From Taibaiella chishuiensis (GTDB lineage: Bacteria > Bacteroidota > Bacteroidia > Chitinophagales > Chitinophagaceae), in NCBI RefSeq assembly GCF_003014535.1, contig NZ_PYGD01000001.1:992001-1056000 (forward strand): a DNA stretch of 64,000 bases. Direction: 5' to 3'. Position numbers and translations under genes: made by a program. The notes under the pieces are model-generated. The model did not search any database and had not been told where the DNA came from. It was given only the letters and a program-made list of their open reading frames with translations. This document shows positions 1 through 8,839 of the stretch, piece after piece (position 1 is the stretch's first letter; every line of letters begins with the position of its first letter).

Positions 1-1925
1 ACAACGATGGCGCCCGCGGCGGCAAAGTGCGGGTCAGGGTGCATATCGAAGAGCTGGATAAAAAGACCCTGCTGATCAAGTCGGTGCCTTATGGCGTAAC
101 CACGCAGCAACTGATCGACAGCATACTCAAAGCCAACGACAGCGGCAAGATCAAAATCAAGAGCGTAACCGACAATACGGCCAGGGATGTGGAAGTAGCG
201 GTGCAGCTGGCGCCGGGCGTATCGTCCGACCAGACCATCGACGCGCTGTATGCCTTTACCGATTGCGAAACCTCCATATCGCCCAATGCCTGTATCATTC
301 TCGAAGACAAGCCACACTTCGTAGGCGTTACCGACCTGCTGAAACACTCGGTAGAACATACCAAGGGCTTGCTGAAAAGAGAGCTGGAAATAAAACTGGC
401 CGAGCTTGAAGACGACTGGCACTACTCTTCGCTGGAAAAAATCTTTATCGAAAAACGTATTTACCGCGATATCGAAGAAGAAACTACCTGGGAAGGCGTA
501 CTGGCTGCGATCGACAACGGGTTGAAGCCTTACAAGAAGCTTTTCCGCAGGGAAATTATACAGGAAGATATCGTGAAGCTGACCGAGATCCGCATCAAAA
601 GGATTTCCAGGTTCGACTCCTTCAAGGCCGATGAACATATTAAAGCGACCGAAGCGAATATTGCCGAAACCAAACATCATATCGAGCACCTGGTCGACTA
701 TGCGATCGCTTATTATGAAAACCTGCTGAAGAAATACGGCAAAGGCCGGGAGCGCAAAACAGAAATAAAAATATTCGACAATATACAGGCCACCAAAGTA
801 GCTATTGCCAATGCCAAGCTTTATGTAAACCGTAAAGAAGGCTTTATCGGTACGGGGCTGAAGAAAGACGAATTTGTATGCGATTGTTCGGATATCGACA
901 ACATCATCGTGTTCCGCAAAGATGGCGCGATGATCGTAACCAAGGTTTCCGATAAGACCTTCGTGGGCAAAGACATTATCCACCTGGACGTATTCCGTAA
1001 AAACGACGAACGTACCACTTACAATATGATGTATATGGATGGCAGTTCGGGTGTGGTATATGCCAAGCGTTTTAACGTAACCGGCATTACCCGCGATAAG
1101 GAATACGACCTGACCAAAGGTAATAAAGGCAGCAAGGTGATGTACCTGACCGCAAATGCCAACGGCGAAGCCGAGGTAGTATCGGTAACCCTGTCGCCGG
1201 GCAGCACCGCGCGCAACAAGGTTTTCGATTTCTATTTCGAAGAGTTGGCCATTAAAGGCCGCAGCTCGCAGGGCAACCAGATTACCAAATACCCCGTGCG
1301 GCAGATCAAGTTTAAAGAACAGGGCCGTAGCACCCTTTCGGCGCCCAAGATCTGGTACGACGAGCAGGTGGGCCGCCTGAACACCGATGGTTATGGCAGG
1401 CTGCTCGGCAGTTTCGAACAGGACAACCGGATCGTGGTGTTCTTCAAAGATGGTCATTACGAACTTACCGATTTCGACCTGAGCAACCGTTACGAGCCGC
1501 AGCAGATCGTACGGATCGAGAAATTCGATCCCGAAAAGGTGATCACTGCCGTATATTACGATGCTGATAAGACCCAGTATAATGTAAAGCGTTTCCATAT
1601 CGAAACGCAGACGCTGAAAAATAAATTCCTGTTTATAAAAGAAGGTCCGAAGCATAAGCTTGAACTGGTAACAACGGTACAGGATCCGGTTGCCCTGCTG
1701 AAAACCGGTAAGAAAAAAACGGAAGCCCGCGAAGAGGAAGTGAACCTGGCCGAAAAAGTAGGCGTAAGCGGGTATAAAGCCGTGGGTAATAAACTTTGCG
1801 AAAAAGACCTGCTGGAGATAACTGTGGAAGAGCCGGCTATTGCCCCTGAAGCAGAACCGGAGGAAGAAAAAGGCCATGCCGCTGCTAAAAAAGAGCCCAG
1901 CGACGACTCGCCGACTTTGTTTTAA
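1..1925 (+). CDS. parC: DNA topoisomerase IV / gyrase-like subunit A (ParC), 3' part
   Basis: The reading frame is open from base 3, so the gene begins outside the window and only the C-terminal ~640 residues are present. The catalytic tyrosine region is missing. What remains is the later breakage-reunion domain (coiled-coil region rich in E/K around residues 110-250) followed by a degenerate beta-pinwheel C-terminal domain with repeated 'G.GR' type blades, and an acidic tail (EEEKGHAAAKKEPSDDSPTLF-like end). The mixed family assignment rests on strong resemblance to Bacteroidota ParC/GyrA-like subunits. It relaxes and decatenates DNA with ParE. The GTG at base 27 is an internal valine codon, not a start. 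I am sure of the family, less so of ParC versus GyrA. Confidence 0.88.
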   Translation, partial: NDGARGGKVRVRVHIEELDKKTLLIKSVPYGVTTQQLIDSILKANDSGKIKIKSVTDNTARDVEVAVQLAPGVSSDQTIDALYAFTDCETSISPNACIILEDKPHFVGVTDLLKHSVEHTKGLLKRELEIKLAELEDDWHYSSLEKIFIEKRIYRDIEEETTWEGVLAAIDNGLKPYKKLFRREIIQEDIVKLTEIRIKRISRFDSFKADEHIKATEANIAETKHHIEHLVDYAIAYYENLLKKYGKGRERKTEIKIFDNIQATKVAIANAKLYVNRKEGFIGTGLKKDEFVCDCSDIDNIIVFRKDGAMIVTKVSDKTFVGKDIIHLDVFRKNDERTTYNMMYMDGSSGVVYAKRFNVTGITRDKEYDLTKGNKGSKVMYLTANANGEAEVVSVTLSPGSTARNKVFDFYFEELAIKGRSSQGNQITKYPVRQIKFKEQGRSTLSAPKIWYDEQVGRLNTDGYGRLLGSFEQDNRIVVFFKDGHYELTDFDLSNRYEPQQIVRIEKFDPEKVITAVYYDADKTQYNVKRFHIETQTLKNKFLFIKEGPKHKLELVTTVQDPVALLKTGKKKTEAREEEVNLAEKVGVSGYKAVGNKLCEKDLLEITVEEPAIAPEAEPEEEKGHAAAKKEPSDDSPTLF

Positions 1926-2077
1926 ACAACGGCCTGAGCAGGGCTATATGCGGTAAAATGAGGTTAAAAGAGATAAAAATTTTATTGAATAATTCAAAGG
2001 TTTATTAATTTAGCGCCTTGTGTAAATCAGGTCATGCCACCCCTAACGACAAGGCTTATTGAGCGACAATATTTGTA

Positions 2078-2677
2078 ATGAAAAAAATTGAACTGGAAAT
2101 AACGGCTTTATCAAGTAGTGTAACACAAACCCATTCCTATGCCGTTGTGCTGGGCGAAATCAATGGCCTGCGCCGCCTGCCGATTGTTATCGGTGCATTC
2201 GAGGCACAGGCTATCGTAGTAGCCCTGGAACGGATAAAGCCCAGCCGCCCGCTTACCCACGACCTGTTTTACAACTTTATGCTCTCTTTCAACATCGAGT
2301 TGCAGGAGGTCCTGATCTATAAACTGGAAGAAGGTATTTTCTTTGCCCAACTGGTATGCACCTCGGGCAACGAAACCATCGAGATCGATTCCCGCACCTC
2401 CGATGCCCTGGCCCTGGCGGTACGCATCGGTTGCCCGATCTTTACCTACGAAAATATACTGGAAGCGGCCGGCCTCTTTATGGACCAGCCTGCGGCCAGT
2501 GCTACCCCAACGCCCTCGGCAGAAGAGGAGCAGCCCGAGCCGGTATCCGGTTCCGACCTGAAAGGCAAGACCCTGGATGAGTTGAACGACCTGTTGCAAC
2601 AGGTGCTCGATAATGAAGATTATATGCAGGCGGTAGCTATCCGCGACGAGATTAAAAAACGCGAAGGCAAGGCTTAA
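2078..2677 (+). CDS. Bifunctional nuclease (BFN/DUF151) protein with C-terminal UVR motif
   Basis: The 199-residue protein starts MKKIELEITALSSS and carries the BFN domain (DUF151) over residues ~1-135, with the usual 'LPIVIGAFEAQAI' block and 'SDALALAVR' helix. A Pro/Ala/Glu linker follows, then a UVR-type helix pair at the C-terminus (LDELNDLLQQVLDNEDY...AIRDEIKKREG). In the family, members have been linked to nuclease activity in plants and bacteria. The UVR motif is a protein-protein contact seen in UvrB/UvrC and Clp regulators. It lies 152 bases after parC on the same strand and ends in its own terminator. The precise role in this organism is unknown. Confidence 0.85.
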   Translation: MKKIELEITALSSSVTQTHSYAVVLGEINGLRRLPIVIGAFEAQAIVVALERIKPSRPLTHDLFYNFMLSFNIELQEVLIYKLEEGIFFAQLVCTSGNETIEIDSRTSDALALAVRIGCPIFTYENILEAAGLFMDQPAASATPTPSAEEEQPEPVSGSDLKGKTLDELNDLLQQVLDNEDYMQAVAIRDEIKKREGKA

Positions 2678-2697
2678 CCCGCTGCCCGTAAACGATA

Positions 2698-2734
2698 AAG
2701 GTCCGCACCGGCGCTTGATGCCCCTGCGGACCTT
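2698..2734 (+). terminator. Intrinsic terminator after the BFN gene
   Basis: A 10-bp perfect stem (AAGGTCCGCA / TGCGGACCTT) with a 17-base loop is followed by GTTTTGTTT. It lies 20 bases after the BFN stop codon. Confidence 0.8.
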
Positions 2735-2974
2735 GTTTTGTTTAAGACCCGTTTAAGCTGTCCCTGTTTTATTTGCTCGCGGCGGCGCGCCACTGCGGGA
2801 AAACATGAAATTTAGGGGATCACATTCATCCGCCTGGACCTGGTATGATAGTATATTTATCTATCCCGGATAGCTACAGTACTCCCTATTTATTTTCTTT
2901 TAATAAGTCATGCAGGAACATTGCTGCAGGCTCGATTTTTACCCCTCCCCCCAGAAATTCCGCTTGATCCGGTG

Positions 2975-3475
2975 TCAGGATAATACTTTCTCGAACGCTT
3001 TACGGGCCGAACCCCGGAAATAAACTTCGCCGCAATAGGTATACCCCAGGCGATCCAGTATTTTGAGCATCGGGATATTGTCGAAATTGGTATCCACTTT
3101 AATGCTGTTGACTTGCTGCGCCAGGCAATGGCCTTCGATCATCCGGAACAATCCGGTGGCAATGCCTTTGCCTTTTGCCGCCGGGGCGGTGGCTACGCGA
3201 TGTACCACGGCATAGTCGCCATCAGTAAGCCAGCGGCCCTCGATACCTTCGTAGGCCGGTTCGATATCGAAAATAATGGCGGCGTAGGCCATCAGCTCTT
3301 CACCTGCTACCAGCACATAGGCATAGCCCTTCGCGATATCGTCCAGGATCGTTTGCTCATTGGGGTAGCCGTCCTGCCATTGCTTACTGCCATCGGCTTT
3401 GCGTTGCGCGACTGCGGCCTGTAAAATGGTCCAGATGGCCGGTACTTCGGCTGTTGTTGCTTTTCTTAAATTCAT
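2975..3475 (-). CDS. GNAT-family N-acetyltransferase
   Basis: The 166-residue single-domain protein starts MNLRKATTAEVPAIW. It has the GNAT fold signature: beta1/alpha1 (residues 1-30), 'YAVVHRVATAPAAKGKGIATGLF' containing the acetyl-CoA pyrophosphate loop (R/Q-x-x-G-x-G/A type, AKGKGIATG) around residues 90-110, and the C-terminal 'LDRLGYTYCGEVYFRGSARKAFEK' strand typical of GCN5-like enzymes that include many small-molecule acetylators. It stands alone on the minus strand, facing the BFN gene. The substrate cannot be told from sequence. It is too far from the graspetide genes, and too ordinary, to be claimed as the microviridin N-acetylase. Confidence 0.85.
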   Translation of the reverse strand: MNLRKATTAEVPAIWTILQAAVAQRKADGSKQWQDGYPNEQTILDDIAKGYAYVLVAGEELMAYAAIIFDIEPAYEGIEGRWLTDGDYAVVHRVATAPAAKGKGIATGLFRMIEGHCLAQQVNSIKVDTNFDNIPMLKILDRLGYTYCGEVYFRGSARKAFEKVLS

Positions 3476-3752
3476 GATTACGGATAACCCGGCGATTCTA
3501 TATACCAGCGGAACAGATCGCCTGTTTTAATTCCCCGGGAGCATGCAAAGGTATTACTATTCCCCCGAGATCGGCTACAGGCGGAGGCTGCCGGTTATAG
3601 CGCCGACCGTATATTTTTTGTGGTATTGGGGAAGGTGTGTATTTTTATTCTTTTAATTTATTATGCACATCATAGGACCGGTGTGGCCAGGACCTTTAAT
3701 CCGGGGCCGGACACCGGATCGCAACCTGGTTCAACATACACATACCCTACCC

Positions 3753-4604
3753 ATGAAACATTTATCCTGCCTGGCTTTTGCGGCGTTCCTGCTGTTGCCC
3801 CTCTGCCTGCATGCGCAAACCGTATTGAATACCCGCAACACCGAGAGTGTGCTCTACCTGCCCGATACCCGGCAACCGCATGCCCTGGTCGTAGGCCTGG
3901 GCGGCTCGGAAGGCGGTAATGCCTGGACCAGCGATCGCTGGAAGCAGACCCGCGACCGCTTCCTGGAAAAGGGTTATGCCTTCCTGGCTATCGGTTATTT
4001 TGGTGCAAAAGGCACACCACCCATGCTCGATAAGATTGCGATCGATGCCGTACACGAGGCGATCGAAACAGCGAGGAAAGAACCCGGTGTGGACCCAAAG
4101 AAAACGGCCATCGTGGGCGGTTCGCGGGGTGGCGACCTGGCCCTGTTGCTGGGCAGCTATTACCCCGATATCTCCTGTGTGGTGGGCATCGTATCCAGTC
4201 ATGCGGTGTTCCCCGGACATACCATGCACTTTACCAGTTCCTGCTGGACCTTCGGCGGCAGCGAGCTGCCCTTTATCCCTGCAAGCCGCGAGTCGGTACC
4301 TTTTATCCTGAAGCGGGACCTGCGCGGCGCCTTCGAAACCATGCTGAAAGATACGGCGGCCGAAAGGCGTGCACTGATACCGGTAGAACGCATCAAAGGC
4401 CCGGTATTCCTGCTTTCTGCAACGCAGGACGAGATCTGTCCTTCCACGCCCATGGCCGAAAAGATGATGGCCCGCTTCCGGGCCACTGGCTTTAAATATA
4501 CTTTTGAACATGTAGCGGTCGAAGGGAAACATACCGCACCGCTCGATAAGTTCGACCTGGTCTTTAAATTTCTCGATACGCATTTCCCGGCAAAACAGGG
4601 ATAA
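3753..4604 (+). CDS. Secreted alpha/beta hydrolase (BAAT_C/acyl-thioester-hydrolase-like)
   Basis: The chosen ATG at 3753 gives MKHLSCLAFAAFLLLPLCLHAQ, a clean Sec signal peptide. An earlier in-frame ATG at 3663 would bury it. The mature protein (~260 residues) has the alpha/beta-hydrolase nucleophile elbow GGSRGG (Ser in G-x-S-x-G) followed by DLALLLG, a 'LVVGLGGSEGG' oxyanion-type loop near the N-terminus, an Asp in 'ATQDEICPS', and a late His in 'VEGKHTAPLD'. Together these are a plausible Ser-Asp-His triad. It resembles the C-terminal catalytic domain of bile-acid-CoA:amino-acid acyltransferase/acyl-CoA thioesterase families, as many Bacteroidota esterases do. The substrate is unknown and the location is probably periplasmic. 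Confidence 0.82.
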   Translation: MKHLSCLAFAAFLLLPLCLHAQTVLNTRNTESVLYLPDTRQPHALVVGLGGSEGGNAWTSDRWKQTRDRFLEKGYAFLAIGYFGAKGTPPMLDKIAIDAVHEAIETARKEPGVDPKKTAIVGGSRGGDLALLLGSYYPDISCVVGIVSSHAVFPGHTMHFTSSCWTFGGSELPFIPASRESVPFILKRDLRGAFETMLKDTAAERRALIPVERIKGPVFLLSATQDEICPSTPMAEKMMARFRATGFKYTFEHVAVEGKHTAPLDKFDLVFKFLDTHFPAKQG

Positions 4605-4610
4605 TGTAAA

Positions 4611-4636
4611 CAAGGCAGGCCCGATGGCCTGCCTTG
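4611..4636 (+). terminator. Terminator hairpin after the hydrolase gene
   Basis: An 11-bp perfect stem CAAGGCAGGCC / GGCCTGCCTTG with a 4-base loop begins 7 bases after the stop codon. No long T tract follows. It may serve both convergent genes. Confidence 0.7.
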
Positions 4637-4690
4637 TCGCATACTTTTATTTATCTTAATAAAAATACTGTTCTGTGTTGTGTGTGCCGG

Positions 4691-5074
4691 TTAGGAAATG
4701 GTCAGTGTAGCTGGTGCAGAAGGCATGGACGGCGTCTGGCTCCAGGTACAGAACACCAGCATCGGACAGAAGGCCACGTTACCCATAGCGAAAGGGGTAT
4801 AGGTCGGTGTCATACCCACGGTAAACAATGGTGTCGAGGGAGAAGACAGATCGTAAAACGTAGCGGCCACAGCGTGCCTGGTAGCGCCGAAATTAAAAGT
4901 TACGGTAGGGTTGGCGCCTAAGCCCTGGCTGCTGGTCGTACCATCGGAAAAGGTAAAGGTTACGGAAAACTGGCAAGGCTTACCGTTGTTTACGGTTAAT
5001 ACATTGGCTTTGCTTTCCTGGGCAAAGAAAGTGGTCATGGCGAGGGTAGCAAGGCCTAAAATTACTCTTTTCAT
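4691..5074 (-). CDS. Small secreted protein, unknown function
   Basis: The 127-residue protein starts MKRVILGLATLAMTTFFAQESKA, a Sec signal peptide. The mature part is short, Thr/Ser/Pro-rich and predicted beta-rich, with three Cys (PCQF, AFCPML, FCTWS). I recognise no family. It is the last gene on the minus strand after the RiPP exporter pair, separated from the HlyD gene by a 168-base AT-rich gap, so it may have its own promoter. It is not a RiPP precursor: there is no GG leader and the N-terminus is a true signal peptide. An immunity or surface role is possible but is speculation from position only. Confidence 0.6.
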   Translation of the reverse strand: MKRVILGLATLAMTTFFAQESKANVLTVNNGKPCQFSVTFTFSDGTTSSQGLGANPTVTFNFGATRHAVAATFYDLSSPSTPLFTVGMTPTYTPFAMGNVAFCPMLVFCTWSQTPSMPSAPATLTIS

Positions 5075-5242
5075 AATTAGTGATTTAAATGGTTAAAAAA
5101 AAGGTTATAATCACAATATATGAATTTGAAATTTCGCAATAAATAAAAATATTTTAAAAAATAGTTAAATAAATATTTGTATTCAAAAAACTCATATTAA
5201 ATGAGCAGGCTTGCCTTTAGCGGGTAATACATGTGTTGTTCC

Positions 5243-6553
5243 TTACCTGCGCCATTTACCGAATACTTTCTCAAACAACCGCTGCAGAACACTTTTGTCC
5301 TCTGTCAGGATCTCGCCGATACCGTCGAGTTGCGGCTGATCGGGGATAACCTTGCCGGCATTGGTCCTCAGGCCATCGGCCAGTTTGATCTCCAGCAGGA
5401 ATACGCTATCCATCGCTACCGCCGAACGCGACAGCACCTTACCGCGCAACATGCCGTATTCTTCAAAAGGGTAGGCCGTCAGTTTGATCAGCACATCCTG
5501 TCCGGCTTCGATCTTACCGGAACGGTCGGGGCCCAGCTCGCCACGCGCAATGTATTGCTGGGTGGGCGGCGTTACCATCATAACACCTTCGCCGGCCTGT
5601 ACAAACTGGTTTTCCTTCCAGAACTTGAAGAAGGTTACCACACCCTCGATCGGGCTTTTGATGATATAGGTCTGTTCCCATTGGGCATACTGGCCGCTGA
5701 AGCGGCTGGAGGCGTCGCGTATTTTCTGCAGCAGGGTGTTTTCCTGGCTCTGCCTTTGCTGGCTGATCTCGGCAATGTTCTTTTGGTATTCGGTTTGCTG
5801 CAGGTTATTCTGGATAATACTGCTGCGGTTGGTTTGGGTATTCATCTGCTGGTCCAGCATGGTTTTGCGCGAGGTCTCGTACTCGGCCCGCGAAATCACC
5901 CTTTCCTTTACCAGCGAGGAGTCGGCTGAAAAGCGGTTGTGTTGCAGCGCGAGCTGCTCCTGCAGCATACGTTCCCGCTTGTCGAGCTCGCGGTTGAGCG
6001 CCCCGGTATACTCGGCCTGTTTACTGAGGCTGTTCAGCGTGGCGCCATACGAGTTATGTTTCAGGTAAAAGCGGTAGTCCTGTACGGCCTGGTACAGTTC
6101 GGCATAATTGGTTTGCAGTTCGCCCATTTGCAAGCCGGTCGGTATTTCTATACGTTCGAGGGTTTGCGGCAGGGATACGGTGGTATCTATCGAGCGGGTA
6201 ATGGTTACGATCTTTTGCAGGTCGTCGTAGTTGGAGGCATTGGTAAGGATGCACAATACCTGTTCGGGTTTTACGGTCTCGTTACTTTTTACAAATAGCT
6301 TTTGTATGGGCAGGTTGCTGCGCGCCACCAGTTTTACCGGTGGTGTGCTGGATGAGATCAGTACCCGCGCCGGGATTACATCGGGGTATTTAAAGAAGTA
6401 GGCGCCGATGCCGATCACCAGCAGTAAGATGGCGACCAGGGTTATGCCCCGGCGTACCAGCCAGGCGGGCATTTTACCCATGATCTCCTGCACTTCCTCG
6501 CTTCTGACGTCTTCGTGCAGGGTATTTTCTAAATTATTTCTTTCTTCAGGCAT
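5243..6553 (-). CDS. HlyD-family periplasmic adaptor of the RiPP exporter
   Basis: The 436-residue membrane-fusion protein has one N-terminal membrane helix (RRGITLVAILLLVIGIGAYFF, ~residues 35-55), then a lipoyl-like half 'IPARVLISSSTPPVKLVARS', a long alpha-helical hairpin (~residues 150-300, rich in Q/E/R, e.g. ELDKRERMLQEQLAL), the second lipoyl half 'IKSPIEGVVTFFKFW', and a beta-barrel 'ARGELGPDRSGKIEAGQDVLIKL'. It links an inner-membrane ABC transporter to a TolC-type channel. It follows the C39 ABC transporter gene by 79 bases and is surely its partner. No TolC gene is in the window. Confidence 0.9.
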   Translation of the reverse strand: MPEERNNLENTLHEDVRSEEVQEIMGKMPAWLVRRGITLVAILLLVIGIGAYFFKYPDVIPARVLISSSTPPVKLVARSNLPIQKLFVKSNETVKPEQVLCILTNASNYDDLQKIVTITRSIDTTVSLPQTLERIEIPTGLQMGELQTNYAELYQAVQDYRFYLKHNSYGATLNSLSKQAEYTGALNRELDKRERMLQEQLALQHNRFSADSSLVKERVISRAEYETSRKTMLDQQMNTQTNRSSIIQNNLQQTEYQKNIAEISQQRQSQENTLLQKIRDASSRFSGQYAQWEQTYIIKSPIEGVVTFFKFWKENQFVQAGEGVMMVTPPTQQYIARGELGPDRSGKIEAGQDVLIKLTAYPFEEYGMLRGKVLSRSAVAMDSVFLLEIKLADGLRTNAGKVIPDQPQLDGIGEILTEDKSVLQRLFEKVFGKWRR

Positions 6554-6632
6554 ATGGTATTGTGTTGGTGATTGCCGCGCATCCCGGGCCGGGAGGCAGC
6601 GGCGTTTGTGGTTTGTTGCAGCATCCCGGGGC

Positions 6633-8828
6633 TTAGCTACCCAGTTCCAGCTGGTTCTTTACCAGTTCATAGTAATTCCCCCTGCGGGCGGTAAGCTGCT
6701 CGTGGGTGCCTACCTCTACTACTTCGCCCTTCTCCAGGACCACGATCTGGTCTGCATTTTTTACGGTACTGAGCCGGTGTGCGATTACCACTACCGTTTT
6801 CCCTTCGAAGAAGCGGTCCAGGTTTTCCATGATCACTTTTTCGTTGTTGGCGTCGAGAGCGCTGGTGGCTTCGTCGAAGAAGAGGTACTGCGGGTCTTTA
6901 TACACGGCCCTGGCAATCTGCATACGCTGCTTCTGGCCGGCGCTGATGCCGTTGCCCGAGTTGCCGATCTTGGTCTGGAAGCCCAGGGGCAGGTCTTCCA
7001 CAAAATCTTTGATATTGGCCACATCAACGGCACGCATCAGTTTTTTGCTGTTTACATTTTCTTCGCTTACCGAAATGTTGCGGGCAATGGTATCCGAAAA
7101 GATAAAGCCATCCTGCATCACGGTACCGCATTGGTTGCGCCACCATTTGGGCGAGATCTGGTTCAGATCTTTATTGTCGACGGTGATCTTACCACCGGTG
7201 GGTTCGTAGAACTGCAACAGCAGTTTAAGCAGGGTAGTTTTACCGCTGCCGCTGGTGCCTACCACGGCGGTTACTTTACCCTGCGGTATGGTCAGGTTTA
7301 CATCTTTAAGTACGTAAGGCGACTGCTGGCTGCCATACTGGAAGGATACATTCTCGAGGTTAATACTGCTCGATTCATTATCCAGGTTGGTATAGCGCAG
7401 TTTGTCGTCTTCTTCTTCCTCTTCCCGGTTGTGGATCTCACCAAGACGGTCGAGGCTGATCTTGGCATCCTGTGCGGCCTGTACAAAGCTCAGCAACTGG
7501 TCCAGCGGGCTGTTCATCTGGCCGATGATATAACTTACCGACAACATCATACCCAGGGTCATATTCCCGGTCATCACCTCGCGGGCGCTGATGTAAGAGA
7601 TCAGGATGTTCTTAAGCTGGTTGAAGAATACGAAACCCACCTGCTGGTACTGGCCCAGGGCCAGGCCCTTAACGCTGATCTTGTACAGGCGGGCCTGTAC
7701 TTTTTCCCATTCCCAGCGTTTAGCTGTTTCGCAATTGTTGAGCTTGATCTCCTGCATACCCGTGATCAGTTCGAAAAGCACGTTCTCATTTTCGCTCATG
7801 CGCTGGAACTGTTTGTAGTCGAGCTCTTTCCGTTTGCGCAGGAAGAACAGGATCCAACTGATGGCGCAAACGCTGAACAACAGGAAGGTAAGCAGGATCT
7901 TCCAGCTGTAAATGCCCAGTACGATGGAGAATACGAACAGGTTTACAAACGAGAAGAGGGTAGACAGAGTAGTGCCGGTAAGAAAGCTTTGTATCCTGCT
8001 GTGGTCGCCGATACGCTGGTGGATATCACCGATCATTTTGGTATCGAAAAAGCGGATCGGCAATTTCATCAGTTTGATCAGGAAGTCGGAAATGATACTG
8101 ATATTGATCCGGCTGTTCATATGCAGCATGATCCAGCTGCGGATCATTTCGATCGAGGTGCTGCCTACGAAGAGTACGAGTTGCGAAATCAATACCAGGT
8201 ATACGAAGCCGAGATTCTGGTGGTTGATACCGTAATCCACGAGCCCCTGGGTAAGGAACGGCGCCATCAGCGACAGGAGGCTGGCTACGATAATGCTGAG
8301 GAAGAGCTGTACTACGTATTTGCGGTAAGGGCGCAGGTAGCGGAACAGGAACTGGAAACCCTTTACTTTTTCATCGTCTTCTTTTTGCTGGTAAAAGGCA
8401 TCGGTAGGTTCGATCATCAGTACGATGCCTTCCGAGCTGGTACCCATCCAACTGCGCAAAAAGGTTTCCTTGTCGACCTTGATCAGGCCATGGGCCGGAT
8501 CGGCCAACAGGATCTTGTCGTTCTTTTTGTTGCGGTTATAGTTTTGCGGGGGCAGTACCACGAAGTGTTTCTGGTTCCAGTGCAGGATACAGGGTAGGGT
8601 CGCTTCTTCGTCCAGTTGTTCAAAACTTATTTTCGCCGCCAGGGTCCGGAATCCTATCTTCTCCGCCGCTTCGCTGATACCCAGCAGGCTTACGCCTTCG
8701 CGGGTAATATGTGCATTCTGTCTTAAAAAGTCCAGGGAGTAACTCTTGCCATAGTGTTTCGCGATCATGCGCAAACACGTGGGGCCGCAATCCATGGCAT
8801 CCAGTTGTTTATAAAAAGGGAAGGGCAT
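6633..8828 (-). CDS. C39-peptidase ABC transporter (double-glycine peptide exporter)
   Basis: The 731-residue protein has three parts. The N-terminal peptidase C39 domain (~1-130) has Cys14 in DCGPTC, His88 in QKHFV and Asp110 in LLADPAHG, a complete catalytic triad. A six-helix membrane domain covers ~150-460. The ATPase has Walker A GTSGSGKTT (from residue 524), signature SAGQKQR (~629), Walker B LFFDEATSALD (~648) and H-loop AHRLS. Such proteins cut leaders after Gly-Gly and export the product. All six precursor peptides in the window end their leader in GG, and this is the only exporter gene in the block. It lies directly after the LanB remnant and before the HlyD adaptor, probably in the same transcript. 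Confidence 0.95.
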   Translation of the reverse strand: MPFPFYKQLDAMDCGPTCLRMIAKHYGKSYSLDFLRQNAHITREGVSLLGISEAAEKIGFRTLAAKISFEQLDEEATLPCILHWNQKHFVVLPPQNYNRNKKNDKILLADPAHGLIKVDKETFLRSWMGTSSEGIVLMIEPTDAFYQQKEDDEKVKGFQFLFRYLRPYRKYVVQLFLSIIVASLLSLMAPFLTQGLVDYGINHQNLGFVYLVLISQLVLFVGSTSIEMIRSWIMLHMNSRINISIISDFLIKLMKLPIRFFDTKMIGDIHQRIGDHSRIQSFLTGTTLSTLFSFVNLFVFSIVLGIYSWKILLTFLLFSVCAISWILFFLRKRKELDYKQFQRMSENENVLFELITGMQEIKLNNCETAKRWEWEKVQARLYKISVKGLALGQYQQVGFVFFNQLKNILISYISAREVMTGNMTLGMMLSVSYIIGQMNSPLDQLLSFVQAAQDAKISLDRLGEIHNREEEEEDDKLRYTNLDNESSSINLENVSFQYGSQQSPYVLKDVNLTIPQGKVTAVVGTSGSGKTTLLKLLLQFYEPTGGKITVDNKDLNQISPKWWRNQCGTVMQDGFIFSDTIARNISVSEENVNSKKLMRAVDVANIKDFVEDLPLGFQTKIGNSGNGISAGQKQRMQIARAVYKDPQYLFFDEATSALDANNEKVIMENLDRFFEGKTVVVIAHRLSTVKNADQIVVLEKGEVVEVGTHEQLTARRGNYYELVKNQLELGS

Positions 8829-8839
8829 TATTTTTTTTG

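Noticed and set aside
2975-3475. GNAT acetyltransferase as the microviridin N-acetylase (MdnD role)
   Set aside because: More than 20 kb from the graspetide unit, beyond the block edge, and no feature ties it to peptides.
4691-5074. Another RiPP precursor
   Set aside because: It has a Sec signal peptide instead of a GG leader, and a 100-residue beta-rich mature part.
6408-8597. A 729-codon open frame antisense to the C39 ABC transporter
   Set aside because: The opposite strand encodes a complete exporter with all motifs. The antisense translation has no family features, and several other genes here (ftsZ, ftsA, murE, ftsI) show the same effect from codon use that avoids antisense stops.
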